Below, piece by piece: positions 22,450-34,867 of a stretch of DNA of 64,000 bases. Source of the stretch: Liolophura sinensis. Lineage: Eukaryota; Mollusca; Polyplacophora; Chitonida; Chitonidae. A model generated the notes under the pieces. It did no database searches. It was not told the origin of the DNA and saw only the letters and a program-made list of their open reading frames with translations. Every line of letters begins with the position of its first letter. Within the stretch, counting starts at the first letter, position 1. The position numbers and the translations under genes were made by a program. The stretch is taken from assembly GCF_032854445.1 (NCBI RefSeq), contig NC_088304.1, positions 26,423,704 to 26,487,703 on the forward strand. The letters run 5' to 3'.

Positions 22450-25400
22450 TCACGGCTTTGAGTACATATTGACTTTATTATGCTGGTCGTAGCAGCGGTT
22501 GTCGGTTTCTAGAACACCCGATGGAAAACATCGCCAGGCATCCTGGGTGACTTCCCGCCATTCCATCAGGCGTTTCTGAAGACTCTGCAGAACCTGGGCG
22601 TACCCAGGCATGTAGGCCAGGTTTGTCAGTTCCATCGGGTCCTGTTCCAGATCGTACAGCTCCCATTCGTCCCTGTAGTAATACTGATCCAGTGTCTTGA
22701 ACCAGTTCGTCGGCAGTCCGTGAGCCGTCCGGTTCATAGTGTCCATCCAGGTCGGTGAGCCGAACAAGTCCGTGGCCGCTGGGAAAGGCATTTTGTAGTT
22801 CAGGTTTTGTAGCAATCTGTACTTCCCGGATTTGATGACTCTCATTGGATAGTACATGGTGATCTCGTGGAAGTCATGGCTGCCGAATGCTGTGTCCGAG
22901 TGCATCTGTGCGGGTGATGACGTCACCGGAAGTAGTGACGTTCCCGTCAGAGTTACGGTGGGCAGTCCGGTCCGTATCTTGTATTCGGGAAAGGAGACAT
23001 TGAACCAATCCAGAACCGTTGGCACCACGTCAAGGAGACTGGCATGGGACTCAGTTCTCTGTGAATAAATCAAGAAAATTTTACTAATTACCTTACTTTA
23101 AAGGTCAGGAATATCTCACGAGAAAACTGTTTCAAAATCAATGGAACTGGCATTTAGAGGCTACTTTTTGAGGGTCCGAACCTTTGAAAGGTGGCAAAAG
23201 TCTATAATAAAAAATTCTTAATGACGTATTTAGAAGGTTGGTTTCTATTACTGTTTGCAAATTCTTGATTAAAAGTGGTCAATGTGCGACAGATATTATG
23301 TATTTATAATCAACACGAAACTATACACAAATAAGAAAATACAACGGAATAAATATTTATTCATAATTTCAATTTTTAGCAACTGCAATCAAGAAATCAT
23401 GAAGCTCTGTCCACATTACCATTCCGTGACTAGATTTTGGGTAAAATTACCACCTCTACCATCGCCCCTAATGTCTTATGAAACGTCAGTTATAGAAGAA
23501 TACTTCAGTTTCGTCAGACAAAACCGTATACGGGTGATGTTCCTTAACTAAGTTTTGCGCCCTGTGTCCTTATCTAGTATTTTTGGTGTAGTGGCCAGGA
23601 TACCATAATTGGTTTCGCAACATGACACTTCAATTTCTTTTCATAAAAAGGTTGGTCGCTTTCTGACTGGAATATAACCCAGCCTAGCACTTGCTTACCT
23701 GTTTCCAGTACTTATCGTTTAGCGGTGAGTAGACCATCATGTATTCAGATACGTCAGGCCATCTCTCGGCCAGGGGTTGCTCTGTGAACTGCTTATCGTG
23801 CTTTCCGTTGAGGATATGACAAGCTCTGTTACTTACGTGTCCTCGGTATTTATTGTCGAGCAGTGAGGAGACCATCATAGATTCAGATACATGTAAGTCA
23901 GGCCATCTCTCGATCAGGAGTTGCCGTATGGAAATGCTTACCTTTCTCCTGAGCATATGACAAGCTCTATTGTTTACCAGCCCCCAGTGTTCCTTGTGTA
24001 GCGGCGAGGAGGACATCGTGGATTCAGATATGTCAAGTCGTCTCTTGGTCAGGTGTTGTCGTATGTAATGCTTACCTTTCTGGTGAGCATATGACAAGCT
24101 CTGTTGTTTACCAGCCCCCAGTGTTCCTTGTGTAGCGGCGAGGAAGACATCGTGGATTCAGATATGTCAGGTCGTCTCTTGGTCAGGTGTTGTCGTATGT
24201 AATGCTTACCTTTCTCCTGAGCATATGACAAGCTCTGTTGTTTACCAGCCCCCAGTATTCCTTGTGTAGCGGCGAGGAGGACATCGTGGATTCAGATATG
24301 TCAAGTCGTCTCTTGGTCAGGTGTTGTCGTATGTAATGCTTACCTTTCTGGTGAGCATATGACAAGCTCTGTTGTTTACCAGCCCCCAGTGTTCCTTGTG
24401 TAGCGGCGAGGAGGACATCGTGGATTCGGATATGTCAAGTCGTCTCTTGGTCAGGTGTTGTCGTATGTAATGCTTACCTTTCTGGTGAGCATATGACAAG
24501 CTCTGTTGTTTACCAGCCCCCAGTGTTCCTTGTGTAGCGGCGAGGAGGACATCGTGGATTCAGATATGTCAAGTCGTCTCTTGGTCAGGTGTTGTCGTAT
24601 GTAATGCTTACCTTTCTGGTGAGCATATGACAAGCTCTGTTGTTTACCAGCCCCCAGTGTTCCTTGTGTAGCGGCGAGGAGGACATCGTGGATTCGGATA
24701 TGTCAAGTCGTCTCTTGGTCAGGTGTTGTCGTATGTAATGCTTACCTTTCTGGTGAGCATATGACAAGCTCTGTTGTTTACCAGCCCCCAGTATTCCTTG
24801 TGTAGCGGCGAGGAGGACATCGTGGATTCAGATATGTCAGGTCGTCTCTTGGTCAGGTGTTGTCGTATGTAATGCTTACCTTTCTGGTGAGCATATGACA
24901 AGCTCTGTTGTTTACCAGCCCCCAGTATTCCTTGTGTAGCGGCGAGGAGGACATCGTGGATTCAGATATGTCAGGTCGTCTCTTGGTCAGGTGTTGTCGT
25001 ATGTAATGCTTACATTTCTGGTGAGCATATGACAGCTCTGTTGTATACCTGCCCCCAGTATTCCTTGTGTAGCGGTGAGGAGACCATGCCAGGCTTGTAC
25101 AGGTCAGTTTTGGCGTTTGGCCAGGGATTTTCATGGCTCAAATGACATTCCTTCTTGACTCGATTTCTACAACAGAAAAGACTCTATATTGCTTACCTGT
25201 CCCCAGTATTCTTTGTGCAACGGTGAGGAGACCATCATTGGTTCTGACATGCCAGGTTTGTACAGGTTAGTCTTGGCGTTTGGCCAGGGGATGCCGTTGT
25301 CGGACGTGTAAATGACGAGAGTGTCGTCCATGTGGCCAATTTTCTCTAACTCTGCCATGAAAAGTCCAATACCTAGTGGCAGAAGAACGACAACAAATCA

Positions 25401-28400
25401 CTCATCATTGAAGTCATTAAGTTATAGTTATACTTTGTGATAGGGTTGTAAACACAATATCTCTTAACCTTTTTTGACCTTTTTTTCATCAAATTTGTAC
25501 TATATGTGTACCTTGTGATATACAAGATCCACGTACGACGTTAAACCCCAAGGATACATACATACGTATAGAAGATCCCCATTGGGTAACTAGTACAGTG
25601 CAGCGTATATGTTATCTGCAGATGTAGTCATAAAGCCGTATACAAGCCGTCAACCAATAAGGACGCTCTAGGTCAATTATCGGAAGGCCAATTCTCAAAA
25701 CGACGTACAACATAAACCACTAAAGAACTAAGAAAGCAGTTGTCGATAATAAAGTATGTATCTCAGTTGCGCTCTGATTGCAACTGTTCAGATATCCAAC
25801 ATGGCGATCTAATTCAACACGATGAATATACAATGCCTATAAGTGTGCGTACTTCTCAGTTCACGCCTCAAACCCCACCCCCTACCTTACCGACAACCAC
25901 AAAAAGGGCCATGCTGCCAGTGCTGCCATTCAATACAACATGAACAACTGCTCGCAGTTCTACCACATAGCCGTGATGCAGACTGAGTTAGAATAAAACC
26001 CTGACTGATGTGGATTAACAAAAGGCCGTCTTTCACTGGTTACGTGTGATCATTTTTCACCTATAATACCGTCGTCGCTGCTCTGGTTTTACACTCTGTG
26101 CTGTACGTCTTTAATTATATTAAGTAATTATATTAGTTTATGGTGAAGCTTGAATCGCTCTAGGTCATACGAGACGGGGGGTTGGGGGGGGGGGGGGAGG
26201 GAGGGCGCCATTCTCACATCAGGGATTGTCAAGATTACCCCGATTGCCTGGTGGTTAAAGTTACCTACCCTGATCCATACGACTCATGGTTGTGTACTGA
26301 GCGGCGATGTCTGCCCGGGCGGCGGGGGTGTCGGGGATGAAGTACGGTACGATGACATCCTCTGGGTCGTAATGGACGGGCTTCCAGTCTGGGATGACCC
26401 CCATGCCGGGCTCTCCATTGCCGAACTTATTGGCAAATGGACCATTTTTACTCTCAAAAGCATCTCGATGAGGGTCGTGGATTCCGATGTACAGGAAAAA
26501 CGGTCTGTGATACAGAAAAGTGCGATTTTATATTCTGGGCCTTGTCTAATTTCTGTCTCCCCTCAGTAGATGAATTTAGATCGGTATGCATGGGAGCTTT
26601 GGACTTTACCCGTCTCAGCACTTGTGTATGCGAAATATCTACACAACTCCACTGGGCCTAAATTCATTTAAATATTTGAATTCTAAAGTTTGAGTTATGG
26701 TCCCTACTTACCTTATAGATACTGCAAGCAGTATTATAGTTGGCCAGTCAAATTTTATACCCTATTACTTAACATGGGCCATTCACTAAATATGCTCGGT
26801 TTTTCGTATCGACTCGTCGTATTTGAGACGCCGTATCTCAAAATTTCTGCTATATCGTGCGTGTTTACCTGATTTGTGTCAGATGTCGATTATTTACAGG
26901 CTGTAGTCTATTTCTTTTACAGAGACGCCTGTATTCAGCTGTCTGCAAAGTCATTCATACTCGCTACCAAAATTGCCTTTAGTCAATGTTACATAACTAC
27001 CCAAACTCTTCACATTGATACACTGGACGTCCATGTTGTTACAAAGAAATTGCGGTAAGAATACTTTTTCATAATATTAAACTTCGTGGGCTTAGTTTCG
27101 ACACCAAGAACTCATTGTCTAAGGGACGCCATTATTATTCAAAAACAAGTTGCATGCTGGACAGAGGGCGTGGAGAGTAATTAGTCCATCTCTAAAACAA
27201 TATTGCAGTGAGGTCATATACTACAAGAGATAAAGTAATATTCATTTAATAAGGTCATATTATATTAAAACGTGCGAACGATTTCAAATATGGCAGAAAC
27301 AGGGTTTACAATAAAGTCGACAGCAGTTCAGCTAACTGGTGTCACCCTCCTTCAAAAACATGATGAACCCCACCCAATACCCAGCATGCCACTGACATTT
27401 TTGAATAATTATGATGGCATATGGGTTCTTGCCGTCGAAACCGAGCTTATGGACTTTAACATTATGAATTAGAAATTGTTGTAACTTTATTTTCCAAGCA
27501 AGAATATGAACTTTAAACATAGGCCGTATGCAGACGTTGAGCTTGTGTTGTTACGTGTCACTCACTCAAGGCAATTTATGACTGGTTTTGCAGACAGCTG
27601 AATATAGGCGACTCTCTAAGGAAATAGACTATAACCCTGTTTTGGTTTCACTCCCTTAGGAAAGACGATTCAACTAAATGAAAAGAAAGGAGAGAAAAAT
27701 ATACTAAAAATGGTGCCAAAATCAGGCGAAGGTGCCTGAAAAGGTATTTACAAATATGGCCTGCCTTTTTGTATGGTGGATATTTGGGGCCACCTCTTGG
27801 TATTTATCCTCTTCGTATAACAATGTTCCAAATAAGGATGTGTTGGATGGGTATTCGTGTCTAATAAATTTATCTGAATGTAAATCTGTTGCTAATATCG
27901 AAACACATGCATTTAATCTGCATTATGATAACATTTCTGAATATGTTTGAAATATGAATAGTATCAAAATCCACGTTGAATACATTTGTTAACTGAAGAC
28001 CCCAGTTGCTGTGCAAATATGTTATTAAAAATGTTAAGAGTCCTAATTTACGCAAAGACAGTATTCAGCAGAAGGTGGTCCAAAATACCCACCGTATAAA
28101 ATTATTTTTAAGTGTCTCTTTAAAGAAACAAATATTGATGACCACATTTACAACTGCACCCTCAATATAGCAGCCTGCTGTCGGCAACTGTGCCTATCGT
28201 AATCCCACCTGGTGTCGTCAGACTCCAAGAACGGCCGAATCTTCTCCATCATGTACGTGATATTCCGGCCCACCTGCTCTAGGCTGTTATTCTCCTCCGT
28301 CTCTTCGTAATCGAATTTGTATACCGTGTCTGGGCCGACATGCTTTTTGCCCACAATACCTGCAACAAAAAGAAATTGACATCCACTCCTGATCTTTCCT

Positions 28401-31400
28401 TTTCCATGGGGTATCAGTTTTCGAGGATACATTAATGATGTAGAACAAATAATAGAACAATAACGAAGAATTTCTTAGTTACCAAAGTCCCTCACGGTAA
28501 GGTGACGACAGTCTAGCTGCCAATACATCCTAAATGTTTTCTTAATTTATTGATTTTTATTTTATTAATGTTATGTTCGATGCAATTTTTATGAATATTT
28601 TACTTTTTTGAAAAGGGTCAGGATAATAAAACCTCATTGGTAATGGATCAGTGACAGGAACGGAGATTTTTCAAACAGCTCTGCACAAGTCAATCTTAAT
28701 CCCATTCCAAACGTATAAGTCCAAATCATACTTCCGACAGTTAGCGGGTTGTATTTTGCCATGGCGATTTTTTTTCTGGCCGTTCGCCTTTTCAGTAATA
28801 TCCGTACTACAACTCCAGTTTTGCATTTGCAGTTCTAATTTTTTGTGGATGGCTCTGACCATCAGGACACCAAAGCGATAACGATTTCCATTGTAATCCG
28901 AAGGTCAATATATAGCTAGGAATGGCTTCCTGTCCGAGCCGCAGTTTAAATTCTTTTGCACTTACCATTTTAATATGTGATGGATGACTAGGACGATTGA
29001 TGTGTATCTGCGGTTGACACAGCTTCAATTGTTTTGCACCGTTTAAATGCATGTATGTGATGGATACATAGGAGGTTTGTGTCTGTTGTCATCTGTGTCT
29101 ATCGCCGTCTGTGTCTATCGCCGTCATGTTTATCGACGTCTGTGTCTATCGACATTTGTGTCTATCTGCGTCTGTGCCTAGCAGCGTTTGTATCCATCGG
29201 CGTCTGTGTCTATCAGCATCTGTGTTTATCGGCGTCTATGTTTATCGATGTCTGTGTCTATCGACATCAGTGCCAATCAGCGTCTGTGTCTATCGGCGTC
29301 TGTGTCAATCAGCATCTGTGTCTATCGGCGTTTGTGTCTATCGCCGTGTGTGTCTATCGGCGTTTGTGTCCATCGGCGTCTGTGTCAATCGGCGTCTGTG
29401 TCTATATTCAACAATGCACACAGTCTAGCGAATTAAAACCAAAGGTGAAGGAATAAATCGATGTCGGACTGCCATCTGATGGTTTTTTCTTCACCTACTG
29501 ATAAATATCGTCAGAGCGCAAGTCAGCGGCAGCAATGTAATCAGTGTGGACAGATGTCATTTCCTTGGAGCGTCTTCGTTGTATTACAAACGCTTATAGC
29601 TGTCAGCTGAATACCAGGTCACGCGAGAAAGCGAGATATTTTGCGATAATAAGACGTTTTGCAAGAGTTAACATTTCCAGTGAAAGCATCACAATAATTT
29701 TGAACCAATGAAAATCTTTTTACAACTTTGTCTTACCTGTTCGGATGCCATGTTCCCCCAGGATGACGGGTAAACTCCTGACGCCATCAAAAGAGTTGAA
29801 ATGATGGGGATCGTTATGGAGTCCATACATGCCGTTTTGATGCTGAGGCAAGCCCGACATCAGAGTCGACCTTTTGTGGATTAGAAAGCGTAAGCAGATT
29901 TAGACAAATCACCCATAACGTTTTCTTGAAAAACCATCAACGATTAATTTACAGAAATGACGATTTACGTACAAGCATTAGTATATGTTTTATTTTTATT
30001 CCCAGTTACACCTCAACAATAACTTATAAAATAAATCATGGATTTTCAAAATCGATGTTTTCACAAATGTTGCACAAACGAACTAACCAATCAGTAAATC
30101 AATATCCATCAACTGATCAATCGGCAATCAAAACGCAAAGAAAAAAGAACACCGAATGAAACAACTGATCAATCTCTTAGTATATGTAAAGTATACGGTG
30201 TCCGAACAACCTTTAGTGAATAAATGGTTGTTTTGTTTCGTTGGTAATGAATTGACAAGAGGCCGGATTTTAGCCGTTACATGTAGCCAACTGACAACTA
30301 TCAGATTATCGTCGCTCCTTTGGCTTTGCTCTAAGTGCTGTAGAATTTTACATTGAATTTAACTCCTTGCTCAAGAGCGTTGCAGGTTAAAATAGTAAGA
30401 CTAAGGTGTAAAAAATTGGAGCAGAAAACTGAACCGAGGAAACCTGTACGTTTTGCCTGTTTCTAGCATCTAACAGACCGTGCTACAATCAAGCCAGTGA
30501 CAAGTGGATTCGAACTAGTGACCTTATCGCTGAAGGGCTATAGTGTTCTGCACTGCGGCATTGACAGACCGCTCTACAAATGAATGAATGGAAACTGGTA
30601 ACTATATAGACTTTGCTGACCTGCTTGGAGAACAGCTGCTGACAGTCGTAAAGGCTCTATCGAAAACAACACTTCTCTGAGCCAGCTTGTCGAAGTTGGG
30701 CGTCTTACAGACGCTGTTGTTGTAAAGCCCCATCTGGAAACCGGCATCGTCCCCTGCAGTGACGTGTGCATATGCTATTGGTAAATACTTAGAGAACATT
30801 ATCATGGACTGATAAAAATTTATTTATTTATTTGATTGGTGTTGCACGCCGTACTCAAGAATATTTCACTTACACGACGGCGGCCAGCATTATGGTGAGA
30901 GGAAACCGGGCAGAGCCCGGAAGAAACCCACGAATATCCGCAGGTTGATGACAGACCTTCTCACGTAGGGCCGGAGAGGAGGCCAGCATGAGCTGGACTT
31001 GAATTCACAGCGGCCGCATTGGTGAGAGGCTCCTGGGTCATTACGCTGCGCTACCGCGCTAACCAACTGAGCCACGGAGGCCCCTAACTGATAAAAGAAA
31101 GGCATTTGAGCGGAGAATACAAAATACTGTAACTCATTATTTCAACCGAAATATAGCCTTCTCCGGGAATGGGAAGTATTTGTAAACATAATAAAGACAT
31201 TGATACAACTGAGTATGAATATGACTGAACCTTCCCATATTGACACCATGCAGCATTTGAGTTCAACCCTGCGTGCATATTTTTATTATATGTTCACTGC
31301 CTCTTTACGCAGTTCCCAAAAATATAACATCATGACGTGCAGGTATGGGAGTGAAGGGAACGTATCAATGGCTGGATGGAACCTGGTTAACATTCTGAGC

Positions 31401-32531
31401 TGAAGTAGTCTGGAGATGAATTAGCAAAACGTCACTTCTCAAGTCAAGGACAAGCTGTATGAAGTCTGTGTCAATGTACCAGCAACGTTATTGTTGCAAC
31501 TAGATTATGTGACACCAGACCTCACATATCTATATGGGAGCCAGATGCGGCCATGCTCTCTTTCACATACTTACTATAAAAAGGTAAGAAAGATATTCAA
31601 ACGACACTGCCTGATTTAGTCGAGATAAGGGCGACAAGCGACTCCGAAACGAGATTCCAACGAGACTCCAAGGATATTCAGTCGAGAATGTTGCGCCTGC
31701 GCCTGAATCTCGCGTTGTGGACTCGAGCCTGCGTTCGAATCTCGCCTGTTCACACATTTCCCGACCAAATATCACACAGTAAGATGATAATCATATCATG
31801 TAAGATTATTTCCTTTCTAATGCATTTGTTCGTTGGTTAATTGACTGTGCGGCCGTTAAAGAAAGGGGCTACAGTATACAATTAATGCTTACAGGTCGGC
31901 TATAACATGTAACGCCTTGCTATGTTTAGTAGTATTTTTGTTTGCCTTATGAGGTTGCTCTCTCTTTCCCTTTGCTTGTGTGGTATCAGTTCGTAGAAGT
32001 TTCAAAATGTTATTCCAGGTAGAGCTTTTTGTGTCTTTTAGAAGTGGAGGCGGATACACAAAAGCCAAATGTAGAGATAAGTTCGTTTCACTGCATGGCC
32101 TCTGGCGGTTTTGACCGCTATCACTTAATTGTCAGTTTTTTGAAAAATTATATCTGTCAACCCCGTCAGGAATTGAAGTGGTGCTGTCTCAGGGGGCAAT
32201 TATTATCAGGCCAAGAGCGCTCGGTACTCACAGATTTGGAGACATCGCGGGGAGGTCAAACGTTAATATGTAAGTAAATGGAAAACTAGGTATGAATTGT
32301 GACAATACTTGCACGTGAGACCTTTAACTCTGTGGCCTACACTGGAACTGCACAACCCCTAATAAATCAGCCACACCCAGAACAGACTCCAAATGATGTT
32401 CATATAAACTTACCTATTATAACTAGTGCATTTCTACGGCCAGGCGCTACGGTATTCAAACCACCAAACCCGGGCAGTGTTAGAGCAGATAGGCACAACC
32501 CCACAATCAGCAGCCGTTGTGTTGTATCCAT
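22450..32531 (-). CDS. SGSH: N-sulfoglucosamine sulfohydrolase (sulfamidase), copy A (7 exons)
   Basis: Minus-strand coding exons, 5' to 3': 32531-32414, 30753-30621, 29870-29737, 28359-28209, 26504-26269, 25372-25197 and 23058-22450. They total 518 residues without stops; all exon lengths equal those of copy B. The product removes N-sulfate from terminal glucosamine of heparan sulfate in lysosomes. Exon 1 encodes a hydrophobic signal peptide. Visible sulfatase features: Asp41-Asp42 metal ligands; Cys80 in C-S-P-S-R, the site converted to formylglycine; GKKH (132-135); HDPHR with His191; DNG at 282-284; and Lys291 where human has Arg282. Sequons are retained (NNS, NNS, NIT, NRT). The exon 4 donor is GTGGGA. 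Intron 6 carries the exon-6-derived 134-bp array, intron 3 a 16-bp array and intron 4 a foldback element. Transcribed divergently from copy B. Confidence 0.93.
23690..25130 (-). repeat. 134-bp tandem array derived from SGSH exon 6
   Basis: About eight near-identical 134-bp units, marked by CCTTTCTGGTGAGCATATGA at 23941, 24075 and onward at 134-base steps to 25012. More diverged units flank both ends (23690-23940, 25030-25130). On the minus strand each unit reads a frame ending SPLHKEYWG, the 3' end of exon 6, followed by CTG/GTAAAC where exon 6 has CAG/GTAAGC. A second donor-like site, AAAG/GTAAGCAT, lies in each unit. The outermost unit (25040-25130) also keeps a TDLYKPGM-like stretch. 134 is not a multiple of three, so the overlapping 60-residue frames are not one protein. 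It lies wholly in intron 6 of SGSH copy A. Confidence 0.92.
25625..25742 (+). repeat. interspersed repeat family D
   Basis: GCCGTCAACCAATAAGGACG, AGGTCAATTATCGGAAG, AACGACGTACAACATAAACC and AAAGAACTAAGAAAG recur in order near 35788-35900 and 46355-46440, and in part near 34338-34375. Lies in intron 5 of SGSH copy A. No coding capacity. Confidence 0.5.
25975..26125 (+). mobile_element. interspersed repeat family E (partial)
   Basis: AATAAAACCCTGACTGATG, AAAAGGCCGTCTTTCACTGG and CGTCGTCGCTGCTCTGG match the 3' half of family E copies at 10420 and 19560. Lies in intron 5 of SGSH copy A. Confidence 0.55.
27405..27640 (+). repeat. interspersed repeat family G (copy 1)
   Basis: Matches 46718-46945 over about 220 bases in the same orientation (GGGTTCTTGCCGTCGAAACC, GACTTTAACATTAT, GCTTGTGTTGTTACGTGTCA, TGAATATAGGCGACT). 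It lies in intron 4 of SGSH copy A, while the partner lies outside copy B, so it is dispersed and not part of the inverted duplication. Confidence 0.65.
27690..28140. mobile_element. foldback/MITE-like element F (copy 1)
   Basis: The left arm (TGTATGGTGGATATTTGGGG, CTCTTGGTATTTAT) is roughly the reverse complement of the right arm (CCAAAATACCCACCGTATAA near 28080). The inner sequence matches the copy at 60225-60750 (AATAAGGATGTG, TAATAAATTTAT, TGAATGTAAAT, GATAACAT). Inserted in intron 4 of SGSH copy A. Confidence 0.65.
29090..29410. repeat. 16-bp minisatellite, about 20 units
   Basis: The unit CTGTGTCTATCGGCGT repeats at 16-base spacing with scattered substitutions. 16 is not a multiple of 3, so all forward frames stay open with the same 16-residue period. 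It lies in intron 3 of SGSH copy A and has no counterpart in copy B intron 3. Confidence 0.9.
30818..31084 (-). mobile_element. SINE-A (full length, antisense), intron 1 of SGSH copy A
   Basis: Runs from TTTATTTATTTATTTGATTGG through GCCGTACTCAAGAATATTTC and CGGCCAGCATTATGGTGAG to AACTGAGCCACGGAGGCCCC. Confidence 0.92.
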
Positions 32532-33261
32532 GTTTGTATAATGACTAAAATACGTCCGGGTGCTAAAGGACTGTGGTCATCCGAGCCAGACAAACTGTGT
32601 TTAGCGACGTGGGACAATGTAATCGAAGATTGTCATATCCCGGTGTATGTACATTATCATTCAATTTAGACGCAGGTAAAAAAGCAATCAATGAACTTAG
32701 ATTTTAGGTCATCAGAGATTGGCATGTTATATATGCTGCAATTTTTAGGTCATCGTTTTGAGGTTGCTATTGTGTGAGCACTACATAATACGCAGGTTTC
32801 AACAGAGTGGCCTAATAATACAACGAAGATAAAGCGCTATCGTCACAAAAAAATTTCTGCTTTCTTGCTTCGTTTAATTTTGTTAATGGGAAAGTAGTCA
32901 TCTGTTTCCCCCGGGCTCTTCCTTCCGTTGCACTGAGTTCTTCGGTGTGCAAACACTTTCTATGCAGGACTAAAGCGAATCGTCTCTGGCCTCCAGTGTA
33001 CTTTTGGCACTGATGATTCTTTTCGGCCCACACCATCAGAGCGACGTTAAGGTTGAACCAGGGCCATCTAACGACTGAGAAGGTAGCAACTCTATAGCCA
33101 ACGCTAACGGTTAGATTTCACATCTTTTCCAGAGACAATGTTGACTGCCTACCCAGCAGCGATCAAATGTTTTGGATTATATTACATACCAACAGGTTTC
33201 ACAAGAACAAATTATGGGAACGCGGTTCTCAAAAGAATCCTGAAGAACCAAGATTTCACCA

Positions 33262-33317
33262 AGTGAAATAATCTTGAATACGGCGTAAAACACCAATCAA
33301 ATAAATTAATAAATTTA
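33262..33317 (+). mobile_element. SINE-A tail fragment
   Basis: AAGTGAAATAATCTTGAATAC, GGCGTAAAACACCAATCAAA and AAATTAATAAAT: the last 55 bases of SINE-A only. Confidence 0.75.
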
Positions 33318-33629
33318 AGGTGAAACATTATGGTGGATGCTTGCAAAGTCTAACCTTCGTTGTTGACCTCCTCGTTTTTTTTAACGATACGATTTGTGCC
33401 CGCAGAGGCAGCGAGTTGGCGAGATGACGGGATGAATCACCTCGTCAGGCCAAGCCATGTATTACACAGGTCCAGGTAAGGAAAGGTTATTTCTTGGTCT
33501 CCATACATAACTGTACGTCACACGTTCGTGAAAATTTTACCAAAAGTCAATGGATTATACTTCGCCCACTGCGGCTCATATTAATAAATCCATGTAACTA
33601 AGTCAGTTTTATGGGTGGAGAAAACCAGA

Positions 33630-33890
33630 GTGGCTAGGATAAATTGCCGACCTTTGGGAATTTACTGACGAACTTTCCCTCGTGTGAGGTACAGATATGC
33701 AAATTACAATAGTGAAAAACATGTGTTCTTTGACAAGGGTTATACTTTACAACCAGACACACTAGCATAGTTATCCGCTTACCGTCAACGAGGTCCACAA
33801 AACAGTGTGAGCGGAGGAATCTGAAAAATCCGTGTCCGAAGCCAGGGTTGAACCCGCGCCTCGTGTGTCTTGGCACTTGAAGGGTAACCG
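33630..33890 (-). mobile_element. SINE-C-like tRNA-derived element
   Basis: AACAGTGTGAGCGGAGGAATC and GCCAGGGTTGAACCCGCGCC match in order with 50135-50350 and 61965-62125. GGGTTGAACCC reads as a tRNA B-box-like segment on the minus strand. Boundaries are uncertain. Confidence 0.45.
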
Positions 33891-34017
33891 AACAACGGAA
33901 ATACTTTTTTGTTTGTTAAAAATTTCTGTGAAAAAGAGCTTTATTAAGGGCTTTGTTTATTTTTGTATATATTTTTTTGTATATCCATGTTGTATTTTCA
34001 CTGTGAATTTATTTTCC

Positions 34018-34155
34018 TACCTGTCATTTCGACCCCGAATCGACTTGAATCCTCCCAACTGTCTTGCTATTGATAGAGGTGTGCAAGGGCTGGCCGATAT
34101 ACTCAAGGTTCCGAGCAGGCGCACAAACATATTTCCGGACAAACTTTTCGAAGGA
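34018..34155 (+). pseudogene. NAT16/HISAT-like exon 3 fragment
   Basis: One frame reads the beginning of the third exon of the NAT16-like genes: a FRPRIDLNPPNCLAIDRG stretch, then QGLADILK and SRRTNIFPDKLF. It is much closer to copy 2 (GLAEILKDPSRRTSIFPDK) than to copy 1. Similarity ends abruptly after KLF. No other exon of the gene is seen nearby, so it is a displaced exon remnant between the two SGSH genes. Confidence 0.8.
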
Positions 34156-34867
34156 GCTGTAGGATCAGGGTAAGAATGACATGGAGAACATTTATGGATG
34201 GGGATGTCTGCCAAAAGACCGTTATGTTGTGTTATGCTCTGTGGTACAATGCTTCGTGACTTGTGCGTTGTGTCAAACTGTATGCTAGTTTCTTCTATAT
34301 CTACATATGGTTCGAAACCAACATTCCTATACCAGCCGTCAACCAATATGGACGTTCCAGGTCAATATGCTTTATTCTTTGTGGAGAAACGCATTTGACC
34401 TTGCGCTGTCTAGATCGTAAATTATGTTTTTTGATGCATGCTTGCCGCCAAGTTCCAAAATATTTCCCTTTTGCTGATCTGAGCGTGAGTATTTCGGTTC
34501 CGGACTATCATAATACGACGGAGACCTGATGTGTTCGTCCTATCTGGGCATTTGTTTCCCTGGTTGTCCTTTCGATCGTTATGGTTCATTTTACTTGCTC
34601 TTTATTTCTTCGTTGGTCAAATCACAAATACAACGCTTTAGTATGATGTGTTTTATCCAGTTTACCAAGTAGAGAACTGGAAAATACGTGTTTAAGCTAA
34701 CATGCGGATTACTGAAATGGAGAAATCTACCCACCTAAGCAAGTAGGCTCTAATCTGTGTAAAACGCGTGACTTACCACTATACAAACACAGTGACGTGT
34801 TTCAGGAAAAAAAAAAACAAAGAGTACACCTCTTAAACTGACTTGTTAATGGCGAAAACTGTTTATG

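Noticed and set aside
22856-23068. 70-residue plus-strand frame opposite SGSH-A exon 7
   Set aside because: It is the antisense shadow of a conserved exon; the same shadow appears opposite SGSH-B exon 7.
23684-25134. Series of overlapping 60-residue minus-strand frames
   Set aside because: They arise from the 134-bp array; consecutive units are in different frames, and the sequence is intron plus exon-6-derived repeats, not an independent gene.
29079-29456. 125-residue cysteine-rich frame
   Set aside because: Product of the 16-bp minisatellite; the same peptide pattern appears in all three forward frames.
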